Origin: an uncultured Bacteroidaceae bacterium
GTDB lineage: Bacteria > Bacteroidota > Bacteroidia > Bacteroidales > Bacteroidaceae
Direction: 5' to 3'
NCBI GenBank assembly: GCA_905234125.1
Contig: CAJOGQ010000001.1
Span: forward strand, 1-64,000
Length of the DNA: 64,000 bases
Of the stretch, positions 7,494-16,075 are shown piece by piece (the first letter of the stretch is position 1; every line of letters begins with the position of its first letter). The position numbers and the translations under genes were made by a program. The notes under the pieces are model-generated. The model saw only the letters and a list, made by a program, of their open reading frames with translations. It did no database searches and was not told where the DNA came from.

Positions 7494-8158
7494 AGATAGA
7501 CCCTTTCTCCAAATATCAGGCTCCCTACCCTCACCATTGTACTACCATGCTCTTGGGCAATGAGATAATCGCCACTCATGCCCATCGAGAGTTCCTTAAA
7601 TGAGGGCTCTGAGGCAAAGACGCTGGTCTTCAAGTCCTGAAAAAGTTGCCGAACCGTCTCAAACTCCTGCGCAATCTGTTCCTTATTATCGGTGTTGGTG
7701 GCCATAGCCATCAGACCCACGATGCGCACATGCCGACAGTCCTTCCATGTTCCATCGGCCAACAGTTCCTTCACTTCTTCTGGTGAGAAGCCAAACTTCG
7801 TTTCCTCTTTCGCCACATGAATCTGCAAAAGCACATCAATTGTGCGTTCACACTTTTGTGCCTGCTTGTCAATTTCCTTCAGCAGTTTCAGCGAATCGAC
7901 GGCATGGATGAGACTGACGAACGGCGCCATATACTTCACCTTGTTCGTCTGCAAGTGTCCGATGAAGTGCCACTCAATATCCTTGGGCAGCACTTCCTCC
8001 TTCGCCATCAATTCCTGCACATGGCTCTCGCCAAACACGCGTTGACCTGCATCGTAAGCCTCCTGCAGAGCCTCCACAGGATGGAACTTCGACACAGCCA
8101 CCAACTGCACATTGGGTTTCAAGGTGGCCTTCAACTGCTGTAAATTCTCTGAAATCAT
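7490..8158 (-). CDS. YggS-family pyridoxal phosphate homeostasis protein
   Basis: The 222-residue protein is a single-domain PLP-binding alanine-racemase-fold protein (YggS/PLPBP/COG0325), which buffers free pyridoxal phosphate and affects amino-acid balance. The PLP lysine is K24 in LVAVSKFHP. The family segment EWHFIGHLQTNKVKY is near residues 61-75, and the phosphate-site region ELSMGMSGDYLIAQEHGSTMVRVGS is near 187-210. Length is typical. It lies upstream of and overlaps the Crp/Fnr gene by 4 bp. The usual proC or cell-division neighbours are absent. Confidence 0.92.
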   Translation of the reverse strand: MISENLQQLKATLKPNVQLVAVSKFHPVEALQEAYDAGQRVFGESHVQELMAKEEVLPKDIEWHFIGHLQTNKVKYMAPFVSLIHAVDSLKLLKEIDKQAQKCERTIDVLLQIHVAKEETKFGFSPEEVKELLADGTWKDCRHVRIVGLMAMATNTDNKEQIAQEFETVRQLFQDLKTSVFASEPSFKELSMGMSGDYLIAQEHGSTMVRVGSLIFGERVYL

Positions 8159-8162
8159 CTTT

Positions 8163-8190
8163 ATACTCTATACCCTCAACTCTAAACTTT
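8163..8190. repeat. Heptamer array, 4 units
   Basis: ATACTCT ATACCCT CAACTCT AAACTTT. It fills nearly all of the gap between the DUF4494 stop (8190-8192) and the YggS start on the minus strand. Confidence 0.75.
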
Positions 8191-8642
8191 TAATTCTTCT
8201 CCTTTGCCACAAAGCGGAACACATCCATGATTTTCGTTTCCTGCACTGAGGCAATACGATAGTCCATCAGCGAACCCTTCATGCCCTTGTCGAAGTTCTC
8301 CACAGCGTCGTGGAAGGTGCCAGCCTGCACCAGCATGTTGTTGGCAATTTCCTTCTCCGTCTGCGTCTTCTCGTCGATGGTGATGAAGAGGCAACGCACC
8401 TTGTACCACTTGTCAGCCACATCGCTGTCGCTGGTGAAGATCTCGGCATACTTCACACGCTTGATGTCCGTCACGTCCAGATTGCCGTGAGCAAAAGGTT
8501 TCACTTCTTCAATGATGCGCGACTCAGCTTCCGTGAAGTTCAGGGCATCCACCAAATAGGTGAACGACTGTGGCTTGGTGGTGCCATCGTCCTGCATCAC
8601 GTCCATCTTCACCTTACATTCAAACCAACTATTGATTTCCAT
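8190..8642 (-). CDS. DUF4494 domain protein
   Basis: A 150-residue soluble protein matching DUF4494, a Bacteroidetes family without known function. Typical features are the start MEINSWFECKVKM, the segment TYLVDALNFTEAESRIIEE and the KWYKVRCLFITIDEKT core near 78-93, where several family members show a conserved beta strand pattern. No signal peptide or membrane segment. It is transcribed in the same direction as yggS and crp with only a heptamer array between, so they form a likely operon. Confidence 0.85.
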   Translation of the reverse strand: MEINSWFECKVKMDVMQDDGTTKPQSFTYLVDALNFTEAESRIIEEVKPFAHGNLDVTDIKRVKYAEIFTSDSDVADKWYKVRCLFITIDEKTQTEKEIANNMLVQAGTFHDAVENFDKGMKGSLMDYRIASVQETKIMDVFRFVAKEKN

Positions 8643-8658
8643 TGTATATTATATGTAT

Positions 8659-9627
8659 TTATTTCTTTGTACGCACGTCGTTCAGGAAGTTCACCATCTT
8701 CTGAAGGTTCTCCTCCGAATACATACCCATGCCGTGACCACCTTCTGGAACAAATGTAGCCTCAGTCTTCACGCCAGCAGCCTTCAGCAGTTCATAGAAC
8801 TTCTTGCCCTGACAACATGGCACCACATTGTCCTTCTCTCCGTGGAAGATGATGATAGGCACATCTGTCTTGTCCACATAGTTTGTGGCGCTCAGACCCA
8901 GATACTTGTCTGGTTCCTCCGACAACTTTGTGCCACCCAAGAGCACATCTTCTGGGCTCGAAGCACCCATCTGCATGTGGTCGCCACAATCCATTGCCGT
9001 CAAATCCACAGGACCAGACCAGTCGCATGCAGCATTCACCAGACTGCTCTCCTTCGTATAAGGACCAACAGCACCCTCGATGTCCACACTTTCCTTGCCC
9101 ACCGTTGCCACTTTCACGCCATTGGTTGTGCCACATACAGAAGACAGATGACCGCCAGACGAGAAGCCAGATGTAGCAATGAAAGAGGGGTCAAACTGGT
9201 AGGTCTTGGCCTCGCCACGAATGAAACGAACCACAGCCTTGATGTCATTGATCTGAGCAGGCCACTGAGCGTCACCACTCGAACGGTGGTTAGGACACAC
9301 CACTGCATAACCTGCATCGAGGAGCGCCTTCACGATGGTACCCAAATCTGCGGCCCCCTTGCTATTATTCGAGAACCAAGCACTGCCATAGATGTGCACC
9401 ACCACAGGATAGGAAGCCTTTTCCTGCTTGGGCAGATAGATGTCGCAAGTGTGGTATGCCTTGTCGTCGCCAGCATAGTTCACATCCTTCCACTCTTTCG
9501 ATGTTTCCAATTTCGTCTGCTGTTGAAAACCACCGAAACTACCAAAACCGCCACCTGGCTGAGCCATCATGGCCGTAGTACCCATCAGTGTTGCACCCAG
9601 TGCCAACACCTTCAAATAACTCTTCAT
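8659..9627 (-). CDS. Secreted alpha/beta hydrolase (BD-FAE-like esterase)
   Basis: A 322-residue exported protein: the signal peptide ends around residue 22 (TTAMMAQ) and is followed by a Gly/Phe-rich linker. The fold shows an oxyanion-type motif VVVHIYGSAW (76-84), the nucleophile in GFSSGGH (S156 by the GxSxG rule), an acid in FHGEKDNVVP and the histidine in EGGHGMG near the C-terminus. It resembles the carboxylesterase/feruloyl-esterase-like group often used to deacylate plant polysaccharides, which would fit a pectin user (PL11 at 26.2 kb). Substrate is not deducible. It starts 83 bp from the DUF1573 gene. Confidence 0.82.
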   Translation of the reverse strand: MKSYLKVLALGATLMGTTAMMAQPGGGFGSFGGFQQQTKLETSKEWKDVNYAGDDKAYHTCDIYLPKQEKASYPVVVHIYGSAWFSNNSKGAADLGTIVKALLDAGYAVVCPNHRSSGDAQWPAQINDIKAVVRFIRGEAKTYQFDPSFIATSGFSSGGHLSSVCGTTNGVKVATVGKESVDIEGAVGPYTKESSLVNAACDWSGPVDLTAMDCGDHMQMGASSPEDVLLGGTKLSEEPDKYLGLSATNYVDKTDVPIIIFHGEKDNVVPCCQGKKFYELLKAAGVKTEATFVPEGGHGMGMYSEENLQKMVNFLNDVRTKK

Positions 9628-9710
9628 AATTTAGTTTGATTAGGTTTGTTAAATGATTAATAAAAAGTATTTACATTGATAAGAATGACTCAGCTCCCCA
9701 AAAGTTTAAA

Positions 9711-10127
9711 TCAATCTTGCTTCTCCGTCTTCTTGCTGACGGGCACATCGGTCATGTCACCCTGAATGAAGATGCGGGTCATGTCCTCCTTGCAATTGGA
9801 GAAGACCTGGATGTTCTTCTTGAAACGGCCAGGCATCTTGTTGGAGCCATCGTAGGTGACCGTGATTTCGCCAGATGCGCCAGGGGCGATGAAGTCCTTG
9901 GGATAGTCAGCCACCGTACATCCACAAGAAGCATGGACGGCTGTGATGACGAGTTTAGCATCGCCAACGTTCTTGAACTTGAAGGTGCATTTCTGCACAG
10001 GGTTGTCCATCGAGAAGGTACCAAAATCGATGGTGGTCTTCTCAAATTTGATTTGCGGAAATTTCTTTGCCTGCATACCAATCGCCATGGTGAACATGGT
10101 GATGAGCAATAAGAGTTTTGTCTTCAT
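9711..10127 (-). CDS. DUF1573 secreted protein
   Basis: A 138-residue protein with a signal peptide (residues 1-20, ending MQAKK) followed by one Ig-like beta-sandwich of the DUF1573 type. The segments FEKTTIDFGTFSMDNPVQ and the family motif HASCGCTVADYP near residue 65 are clear. Such proteins are common in the Bacteroidetes periplasm or outer membrane; their role is unknown, although the CGC motif suggests metal or redox binding. It is divergent from yidC; a minus-strand -7 element TAACTTTG lies at 10156-10163. Confidence 0.85.
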   Translation of the reverse strand: MKTKLLLLITMFTMAIGMQAKKFPQIKFEKTTIDFGTFSMDNPVQKCTFKFKNVGDAKLVITAVHASCGCTVADYPKDFIAPGASGEITVTYDGSNKMPGRFKKNIQVFSNCKEDMTRIFIQGDMTDVPVSKKTEKQD

Positions 10128-10207
10128 ATTTCGTGTCTTTTATTAAATTATGCCGCAAAGTTAGTGATTTCTTCTGTATTCGTCCGTTTCATTTGCAAAA
10201 ATTTCAC

Positions 10208-10215
10208 TAACTTTG
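10208..10215 (+). promoter_or_regulatory. -7 element for yidC
   Basis: TAACTTTG, 41 bp upstream of the yidC start. The nearest TTT-type upstream box (10187-10190) is 17 bp away, slightly short of the usual spacing. Confidence 0.55.
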
Positions 10216-10255
10216 CACGATTTTTGTATTTAAAACTCATAAACTAAGATAAGAA

Positions 10256-12145
10256 ATGAATAAAAACACGCTTACAGCGTTTGTGCTGATGGCATTGGTG
10301 GTTTTCGGCTTCATGGCCTACGAAAACTATGCACAGCGCAATCGGATGGCAGAGCAAATGGTTTTGGATTCCATTGCCCGTGTTGAGGCACAGAAGGAAG
10401 CCCAAGTGAAACAAAAGGAATTGGAGAAGAAGGTCGCAGAGATGGCCGACACCCTCAATCCACTCTTCGAGGCACGCCAAGGAAAGGTGGCCACAACAGT
10501 GATTGAGAATGAATTGCTTCGCATCACGCTCACCAATAAGGGCGGTCAGATGCAGAAGGTGGAACTGAAAGACAGCACGTACAAGAGCCGCGAAGGTGGC
10601 AATGTGGTACTGTTCGACAGCAATGACCAGAACATGCGCCTGATGCTGGACGGAAAGACGGCCAACATCGTGACAGACGAATTGTTCTTCACGCCTACTG
10701 ATGTGAAGAAAGATGGACTGACCATGCATCTGCCTGTGGGAGGTGGTTCGCTCGACATCATCTACTCGCTCAAACCCAACTCTTACATTCTCGACATGGA
10801 TGTGAAGGCTACAGGCCTGGAGGGTTTCTTCCCATCGAAAACCAACTCCATGCAGATTGAGTGGATGGAGAACATGAAACAGCAGGAGAAGGGTTATGAC
10901 TTCGAGAATCGTTATTCGACCGTGACCTATCGCGATGTGGACGGCGACACGCATGAACTCTCCGTGAGTGGTGGTGATGAAGAGGAGGATGAATTTGAAG
11001 AGAAACTCAAATGGATTACCTATAAAACGCAGTTTTTCAGTCAGGTACTGATTGCTGATCAGCCTATGACTGCAAGTCTGATGTCTTCTGAATATCTTGA
11101 AAAAGGCTCTGGTTATCTGAAGACTTACAAGACCTCTTTGGGGGCTGATTTCGACACGAAAGGCGTGAAGCCCTCTTCGTTCCATTTCTATTTAGGTCCC
11201 AACAAGTTCTCCACTTTGAAAGAGAATGAGCAGTTGCTGGCATCGGGCAATGACCTCGACCTGCAATCATTGGTATATATGGGTTGGCCTGTCATCAAGT
11301 GGATCAACCGTTTCTTCTTCCTCTATGCGTTCGACTTCCTGACCAGCTTAGGTCTGAACATGGGCATCGTGCTTGTGTTGCTCACGCTCATCGTGAAGTT
11401 CCTCGTGTTCCCGCTGATGAAGAAGTCCTACATCTCATCAGCCAACATGCGTGTGCTTCGTCCGAAGATGGATGAAATCAATGCGAAATACCCCAGAAAG
11501 GAAGACGCCATGCTGAAACAGCAGGAAGTCATGAAACTCTACAGCGAATATGGGGTGAGTCCTGTGGGTGGCTGTCTGCCCATGCTGATACAGATGCCTA
11601 TCTGGATTGCGCTCTTCAACTTCATCCCCAACTACATCGAGATGCGTGGTGAGTCATTCCTTTGGGCTGATGACCTCTCCACCTACGACGACATCATCAA
11701 TTGGGGCTTCAACATTTGGGGCATTGGCGACCACCTCTCCCTCTTCTGCATCCTGTGGTGTGTATCTACAGTATTCAACTCCGTCATCACACAGCGTCAG
11801 CAATCATACGCCATGACTGACGAGCAACAGCAACAGATGAAGATGATGAAGTGGATGACCTATCTGATGCCCGTGATTTTCTTCTTCTCCTTCAACAGCT
11901 ACAGCGCTGGTCTCAACTGGTACTATTTCATCTCTGGCCTCGTGAGCATCGTGATGATGTGGTTCCTCCGCAAGACCACCGACGATGCCGAACTCCTGAG
12001 CAAATTGGAGAAGCGCCATGCTGAACGCAAGGCGAACATGGGCGACAAGAAAAAGACCTCCAGCATCATGGAGCGTCTTCAAGCCATGCAGGAGAAGCAA
12101 TTAGAGATTCTCAAGCAACAGCAAGAACGAAACACCAAACATTAA
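10256..12145 (+). CDS. yidC: Membrane protein insertase YidC
   Basis: YidC inserts and folds inner-membrane proteins alone or with SecYEG. The 629-residue product has the Gram-negative layout: a signal-anchor helix (6-22), a large periplasmic beta-sandwich (about 55-340) and a five-helix 60KD_IMP domain (about 355-580). The hydrophilic-groove arginine is visible in SANMRVLRPKM, as is the segment GGCLPMLIQMPIWIALF. The C-terminus is basic and coiled (KLEKRHAERKANM, then Gln/Lys-rich), as expected for ribosome contact. The stop codon overlaps the first unit of the following heptamer array. Confidence 0.97.
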   Translation: MNKNTLTAFVLMALVVFGFMAYENYAQRNRMAEQMVLDSIARVEAQKEAQVKQKELEKKVAEMADTLNPLFEARQGKVATTVIENELLRITLTNKGGQMQKVELKDSTYKSREGGNVVLFDSNDQNMRLMLDGKTANIVTDELFFTPTDVKKDGLTMHLPVGGGSLDIIYSLKPNSYILDMDVKATGLEGFFPSKTNSMQIEWMENMKQQEKGYDFENRYSTVTYRDVDGDTHELSVSGGDEEEDEFEEKLKWITYKTQFFSQVLIADQPMTASLMSSEYLEKGSGYLKTYKTSLGADFDTKGVKPSSFHFYLGPNKFSTLKENEQLLASGNDLDLQSLVYMGWPVIKWINRFFFLYAFDFLTSLGLNMGIVLVLLTLIVKFLVFPLMKKSYISSANMRVLRPKMDEINAKYPRKEDAMLKQQEVMKLYSEYGVSPVGGCLPMLIQMPIWIALFNFIPNYIEMRGESFLWADDLSTYDDIINWGFNIWGIGDHLSLFCILWCVSTVFNSVITQRQQSYAMTDEQQQQMKMMKWMTYLMPVIFFFSFNSYSAGLNWYYFISGLVSIVMMWFLRKTTDDAELLSKLEKRHAERKANMGDKKKTSSIMERLQAMQEKQLEILKQQQERNTKH

Positions 12146-12192
12146 CTCTCAACTCTAAACCCTAAACACTTCACTCTAAACTCTTAATCATA
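12144..12192. repeat. Heptamer array, 7 units
   Basis: AACTCTC AACTCTA AACCCTA AACACTT CACTCTA AACTCTT AATCATA. It overlaps the yidC stop by 2 bp and fills most of the 56-bp gap to the MFS gene. Confidence 0.9.
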
Positions 12193-12201
12193 CACCAAGA
12201 T

Positions 12202-13548
12202 ATGTCAGAAGCAATTCAGAAGAAACTCAGCGATTCCGCCGCCATGCGATGGATTGCGTTGCTCATTGTCTCTGTGACAATGATGTTCGCCTACTTCTTC
12301 ACCGATGTGATGTCACCCCTCGAACCCCTGCTCACCATATCCAAGGCAGATGGCGGACTGGGCTGGTCGAGCGATGAATACGGCTTTTTCTCCGGTTCAT
12401 ACGGATTCTTTAATGTGTTCCTCCTCCTGCTCTTCTTCGGAGGCATCATCCTCGACAAGTTCGGCATCCGTTTCACAGGCATACTCTCCACAGCGCTGAT
12501 GTTTGTGGGTGCAGGCATCAAGTGGTGGGCGTTGGACAACACGTTCGAAGGTGAACTCTTCGGCTATCAGATGCAGGTCATCTACGCTTGCTTAGGCTTT
12601 GCCACATACGGCGTGGGATGCGAGATAGCCGGCATCACCGTGAGCAAGGTGATTGTCAAGTGGTTCACAGGTCACGAACTGGCATTGGCGATGGGTGTGC
12701 AAGTGGGTCTGGCACGTCTTGGTACAGCCGCCGCACTTAGTTTTGCCCTGCCTTTTGCCAAGTCGATGGGAAGCGTCGCAGCCAGTGTGGGTCTGGGTGC
12801 CGCACTCTTGTGCGCAGGCATGCTCGCGTTCTTTGTATATAATGTGCTCGACAAGAAAGAGGACAAGGCATCGCAAGCTGTTGCCACAGAACCAGAGCCT
12901 GGTTTCAAGTTCTCCGACCTCAAGATGCTCTTCACCAACAAGGGCTTCTGGTACATCACCATCCTCTGCCTCATGTTCTATGCAGGCGTGTTCCCCTTCC
13001 TGAAGTTCGCCACCAAACTGATGGTGATGAAATACGGAGTGGAGGAAAACCTCGCAGGTTCCATCCCCTCCATGCTCCCTTACGGCACCATCGTGCTCAC
13101 ACCTGTCTTTGGCCTCATCTACGACAAAATCGGTAGGGGTGCCACGCTGATGATTATCGGTTCCATCCTCCTCACTGTGGTGCATGTTGTCTTCGCATTG
13201 CCCATCACGTCGGTAGGTGTGGCCATCACGATGATGCTCATCCTCGGAGTGGCCTTCGGACTCGTGCCATCAGCCATGTGGCCTTCTGTGCCGAAGATTA
13301 TCCCCATGCAACTCTTGGGAACGGCCTACGCACTCATCTTCTACATCCAGAACATCGGACTCTCCCTCGTGCCCATCCTCATCGGCAAGGTGAACCAAGC
13401 CAACACCGATGCCAATGGCATGATTGACTACACACACACGATGACTATCTTCGCCATCTGCGGAGCCATCGCCATCGTCATCGCTTTCCTTCTCCTCCTC
13501 GAGGACAAGAAGAAGGGTTACGGTCTGGAGAAATCAAATATCAAATAA
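12202..13548 (+). CDS. MFS transporter (MFSD1-like)
   Basis: A 448-residue polytopic protein with about twelve membrane helices in two bundles and a charged central loop (about residues 217-238, DKKEDKASQ). The inter-helix 2-3 region FGGIILDKFGIRFTG fits the MFS motif A pattern. In general layout it is closest to the MFS subgroup that includes MFSD1. The substrate cannot be read from sequence, but the POT peptide carrier 27 bp downstream suggests small peptides or nitrogen compounds. The last codons lie against a 14-bp direct repeat that is again a heptamer array. Confidence 0.8.
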   Translation: MSEAIQKKLSDSAAMRWIALLIVSVTMMFAYFFTDVMSPLEPLLTISKADGGLGWSSDEYGFFSGSYGFFNVFLLLLFFGGIILDKFGIRFTGILSTALMFVGAGIKWWALDNTFEGELFGYQMQVIYACLGFATYGVGCEIAGITVSKVIVKWFTGHELALAMGVQVGLARLGTAAALSFALPFAKSMGSVAASVGLGAALLCAGMLAFFVYNVLDKKEDKASQAVATEPEPGFKFSDLKMLFTNKGFWYITILCLMFYAGVFPFLKFATKLMVMKYGVEENLAGSIPSMLPYGTIVLTPVFGLIYDKIGRGATLMIIGSILLTVVHVVFALPITSVGVAITMMLILGVAFGLVPSAMWPSVPKIIPMQLLGTAYALIFYIQNIGLSLVPILIGKVNQANTDANGMIDYTHTMTIFAICGAIAIVIAFLLLLEDKKKGYGLEKSNIK

Positions 13549-13571
13549 TCACTAACCAATAATCAACTAAC
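13544..13571. repeat. Heptamer array, 4 units
   Basis: AATAATC ACTAACC AATAATC AACTAAC, a 14-bp imperfect duplication in 7-bp phase. It contains the stop of the MFS gene (13546-13548) and ends 4 bp before the start of the POT carrier gene. Confidence 0.7.
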
Positions 13572-13575
13572 AAAC

Positions 13576-15099
13576 ATGTTCGAAGGACAACCTAAAGGTC
13601 TGTGGACCTTAGCATTAGCCAACACAGGCGAGCGATTTGGCTACTACACCATGCTGGCCGTGTTCACCCTCTTCCTCCAAGCCAACTTCGGCTTCGACGA
13701 GAAACTCACATCCACCATCTTCTCCTCATTCCTCATGCTGGTCTATTTCTTGCCACTCTTCGGAGGCATGCTGGCCGACAAATTCGGCTACTCCAAGATG
13801 GTGACCATCGGCATTTTCATCATGTTCATCGGCTACGTGCTGCTTTCCATCCCATTGGGCAAGGAAGCTGTGGCGATGATTGCGATGGCTGGTGCCTTGC
13901 TCTTGGTCAGCTTCGGAACAGGCCTCTTCAAGGGCAACCTGCAAGTGATGGTGGGCGACCTCTACAACGATCCCCTGTTTGCCGCCAAGCGTGACGCTGG
14001 TTTCCAGCTCTTCTACATGGCCATCAACGTGGGTGCGCTCTTTGCTCCCACAGCTGCCATCAAGATGATGAATTGGGCACAATCCTCCATGGGCATGAGT
14101 GAAGCCGATTCCTACCACTTCGCCTTTGCTGTGGCTTGCGCATCGCTCATCGTCAGCATCGCCATCTACTATTTTGGCAAGAGCACCTTCGCACAGGTCA
14201 TCACCACGAAGAAAAGCACCAAGAGCGCAGCTGCCGACACCAACGTGGAAACCCTCTCCAAGAGCGAAACCACCGAGCGCATCATCTGCCTGATTCTTGT
14301 GTTCACCGTCGTACTCTTCTTCTGGATGGCCTTCCACCAGAACGGCCTCACCCTCACTTTCTTCGCCCGTGACTACACAGCCACATCTGCCACAGGTCTG
14401 ACAGCAATGGAGTTCGATGTGATGAACCTCGTTTGGTGCATTCTCATCATCTATGGACTCTTCGGATTCTTCCAGAGCAACACAGCCAAAGGCAAAGGCG
14501 TCAGCGCTGCGTTGGTCATCATCCCTGCAGCCATCCTTGGCTACACCTACTATCAGAACGCTGATGCTGTGGTGGCTGTCGATGCTCCTATCTTCCAACA
14601 GTTCAACCCTGCCTTCGTCGTGGCACTCACCCCTGTCAGCATCGCCCTCTTCGGATGGCTCGCCAAGAAAGGCAAGGAACCCAAGGCACCCGTCAAGATT
14701 GGTCTTGGCATGCTCGTGGCCGCTGGTGCCTACATCATGATGACCTTAGCCTGTATCGGCTTACCACTTCCTGCCTACGATGCAGAAGGCACCAACCTCC
14801 ACATGGCAGATGTGACCCCTAATCTGCTCGTCAGCACCTACCTCGTGCTCACCTTCGCAGAGTTGCTCCTCTCCCCTATCGGCATCTCCTTTGTCACCAA
14901 GGTGGCACCTCCCAAATATCGAGGCATGATGATGGGTGGTTGGTTCGTTTCCACCGCCCTCGGCAACTTCCTCGTTCAGATTCCAGGTCATCTCTGGGGC
15001 AAGGACTTGACCATCGTCTGGGGCGTCCTCGCAGGCATCTGCCTCCTCGCAGCTCTCTTCATCTTCTCCATCATCAAGAAGCTGAACAAGGTGGCATAA
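13576..15099 (+). CDS. POT/PTR2-family peptide transporter
   Basis: A 507-residue proton-coupled oligopeptide transporter. The POT signature on helix 1 is present as GERFGYYTM (residues 18-26, equivalent to ExxERFxYY but with Thr-Gly before ERF). Helix 4 carries GTGLFKGNLQVMVGDLY near 115-131, and helix 5 has FYMAINVGALFAP. Fourteen or so hydrophobic segments are expected for the bacterial form. It would import di- and tripeptides, which fits with PepD at 5.0 kb. The gene is followed by a strong terminator and closes the yidC-MFS-POT run. Confidence 0.9.
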   Translation: MFEGQPKGLWTLALANTGERFGYYTMLAVFTLFLQANFGFDEKLTSTIFSSFLMLVYFLPLFGGMLADKFGYSKMVTIGIFIMFIGYVLLSIPLGKEAVAMIAMAGALLLVSFGTGLFKGNLQVMVGDLYNDPLFAAKRDAGFQLFYMAINVGALFAPTAAIKMMNWAQSSMGMSEADSYHFAFAVACASLIVSIAIYYFGKSTFAQVITTKKSTKSAAADTNVETLSKSETTERIICLILVFTVVLFFWMAFHQNGLTLTFFARDYTATSATGLTAMEFDVMNLVWCILIIYGLFGFFQSNTAKGKGVSAALVIIPAAILGYTYYQNADAVVAVDAPIFQQFNPAFVVALTPVSIALFGWLAKKGKEPKAPVKIGLGMLVAAGAYIMMTLACIGLPLPAYDAEGTNLHMADVTPNLLVSTYLVLTFAELLLSPIGISFVTKVAPPKYRGMMMGGWFVSTALGNFLVQIPGHLWGKDLTIVWGVLAGICLLAALFIFSIIKKLNKVA

Positions 15100-15125
15100 A
15101 AGCCTCCCACATCACATAAACATAA

Positions 15126-15168
15126 AAAGCACCCGTGTAGCGATGACGTTCCACGGGTGCTTTGCTTT
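15126..15168 (+). terminator. Terminator of the POT transporter gene
   Basis: A 12-bp perfect stem (AAAGCACCCGTG 15126-15137 with CACGGGTGCTTT 15152-15163) with a 14-nt loop, followed by a T-rich tail. The A-run on the left could also stop transcription of the opposing dnaJ-like gene. Confidence 0.85.
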
Positions 15169-15212
15169 ATGATGATTACTAATACAAAAACGAACGATAT
15201 GAACCAAGAATG

Positions 15213-15869
15213 TCAGGAGCGACGTGCCTGCTCGATGAGGGATTTCTGATGGTCGGACAGATTGGCAGGGATAGTGACATCGAAGACGATGATGAGGTCT
15301 TTGAGTGTGCCGTCGCTCTTGACGCCTCCCTTGCCCTTCAGACGCACTTTCTTGCCGGGCTGAGTGCCTGGGGCAACTTTGAGTTTGAACTTGCCGTAGG
15401 TGGTGCTGACGATGAGTTCGCCGCCAAGCAGGGCTGTCCACACGTCGATGGACACGTGGGCTTCCACCTCGGAGGGTTCAGCTGGCTGGCGACGGGTGCG
15501 TGTGCGACGAGTGCCACCCATGCCCATGTTGCCAAAGATGGATTGGAAGAAGTCGCTCATGCCACCTTCGCCTCCCATATTGAAGGAGAAGCCTTCGAAG
15601 GGATTGCCTCCACCACCTGTGCCGAAGCCACCGAATTGCTCAGCCTGCTTCCAGTTCTCGCCATATTGGTCGTACTTGGCTCGCTTGTCAGGGTCGTTGA
15701 GCACTTCGTATGCCTCGTTCAGCATCTGGAACTTCGCCTTGGCTTTGGGATCGTCGGGGTGAAGGTCGGGATGGAACTGCTTGGAGCGCTTGCGGTATGC
15801 CGCTCTGATATCTTTCTGTGGGGTGTCCTTGGGGATGCCCATCACTTTGTAGTAATCGATGAATGCCAT
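15213..15869 (-). CDS. DnaJ-type co-chaperone, CbpA-like
   Basis: A 218-residue type-II J-protein that would stimulate DnaK ATPase. It has a J-domain at 5-70 with the HPD motif (33-35), a Gly/Phe-rich linker (about 78-110, [15 protein letters not shown]) and one C-terminal substrate-binding beta domain (about 125-215). No zinc-finger CxxCxGxG repeats occur, so it is not canonical DnaJ. It is shorter than CbpA (about 300), with only one clear C-terminal domain. The start at 15869 is chosen because the J-domain begins there; an upstream in-frame Met at 15938 would add a 23-residue leader encoded by the heptamer array. Confidence 0.85.
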   Translation of the reverse strand: MAFIDYYKVMGIPKDTPQKDIRAAYRKRSKQFHPDLHPDDPKAKAKFQMLNEAYEVLNDPDKRAKYDQYGENWKQAEQFGGFGTGGGGNPFEGFSFNMGGEGGMSDFFQSIFGNMGMGGTRRTRTRRQPAEPSEVEAHVSIDVWTALLGGELIVSTTYGKFKLKVAPGTQPGKKVRLKGKGGVKSDGTLKDLIIVFDVTIPANLSDHQKSLIEQARRS

Positions 15870-15904
15870 ATTGAGTTGATAATTGTCAGTTGATTGTTGA
15901 GTTA
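15870..15904. repeat. Heptamer array directly upstream of the dnaJ-like start
   Basis: ATTGAGT TGATAAT TGTCAGT TGATTGT TGAGTTA: five degenerate units, which begin at the base before the start codon of the minus-strand J-protein gene. Confidence 0.65.
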
Positions 15905-16059
15905 TTTCAACAAAAAGACCTAACAAAAAAGATGCCAATGAGGGGGAGATTGTGCGAAAAGTAATGGATGAAGAACGAAAAACCTGTATTTCTTGCCATC
16001 CGAATGGGGGGTAACAGAGTTTTTTTCCGTTTCATGCTTCATTTTCCACTTAAAATCAC

Positions 16060-16067
16060 TACCTTTG
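16060..16067 (+). promoter_or_regulatory. -7 element immediately upstream of the 5'-nucleotidase gene
   Basis: TACCTTTG ends 8 bp before the ATG at 16076, so a transcript started from it would have a leader of only a few nucleotides. No clear -33 box at 19 bp. Confidence 0.55.
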
Positions 16068-16075
16068 CAAACTGA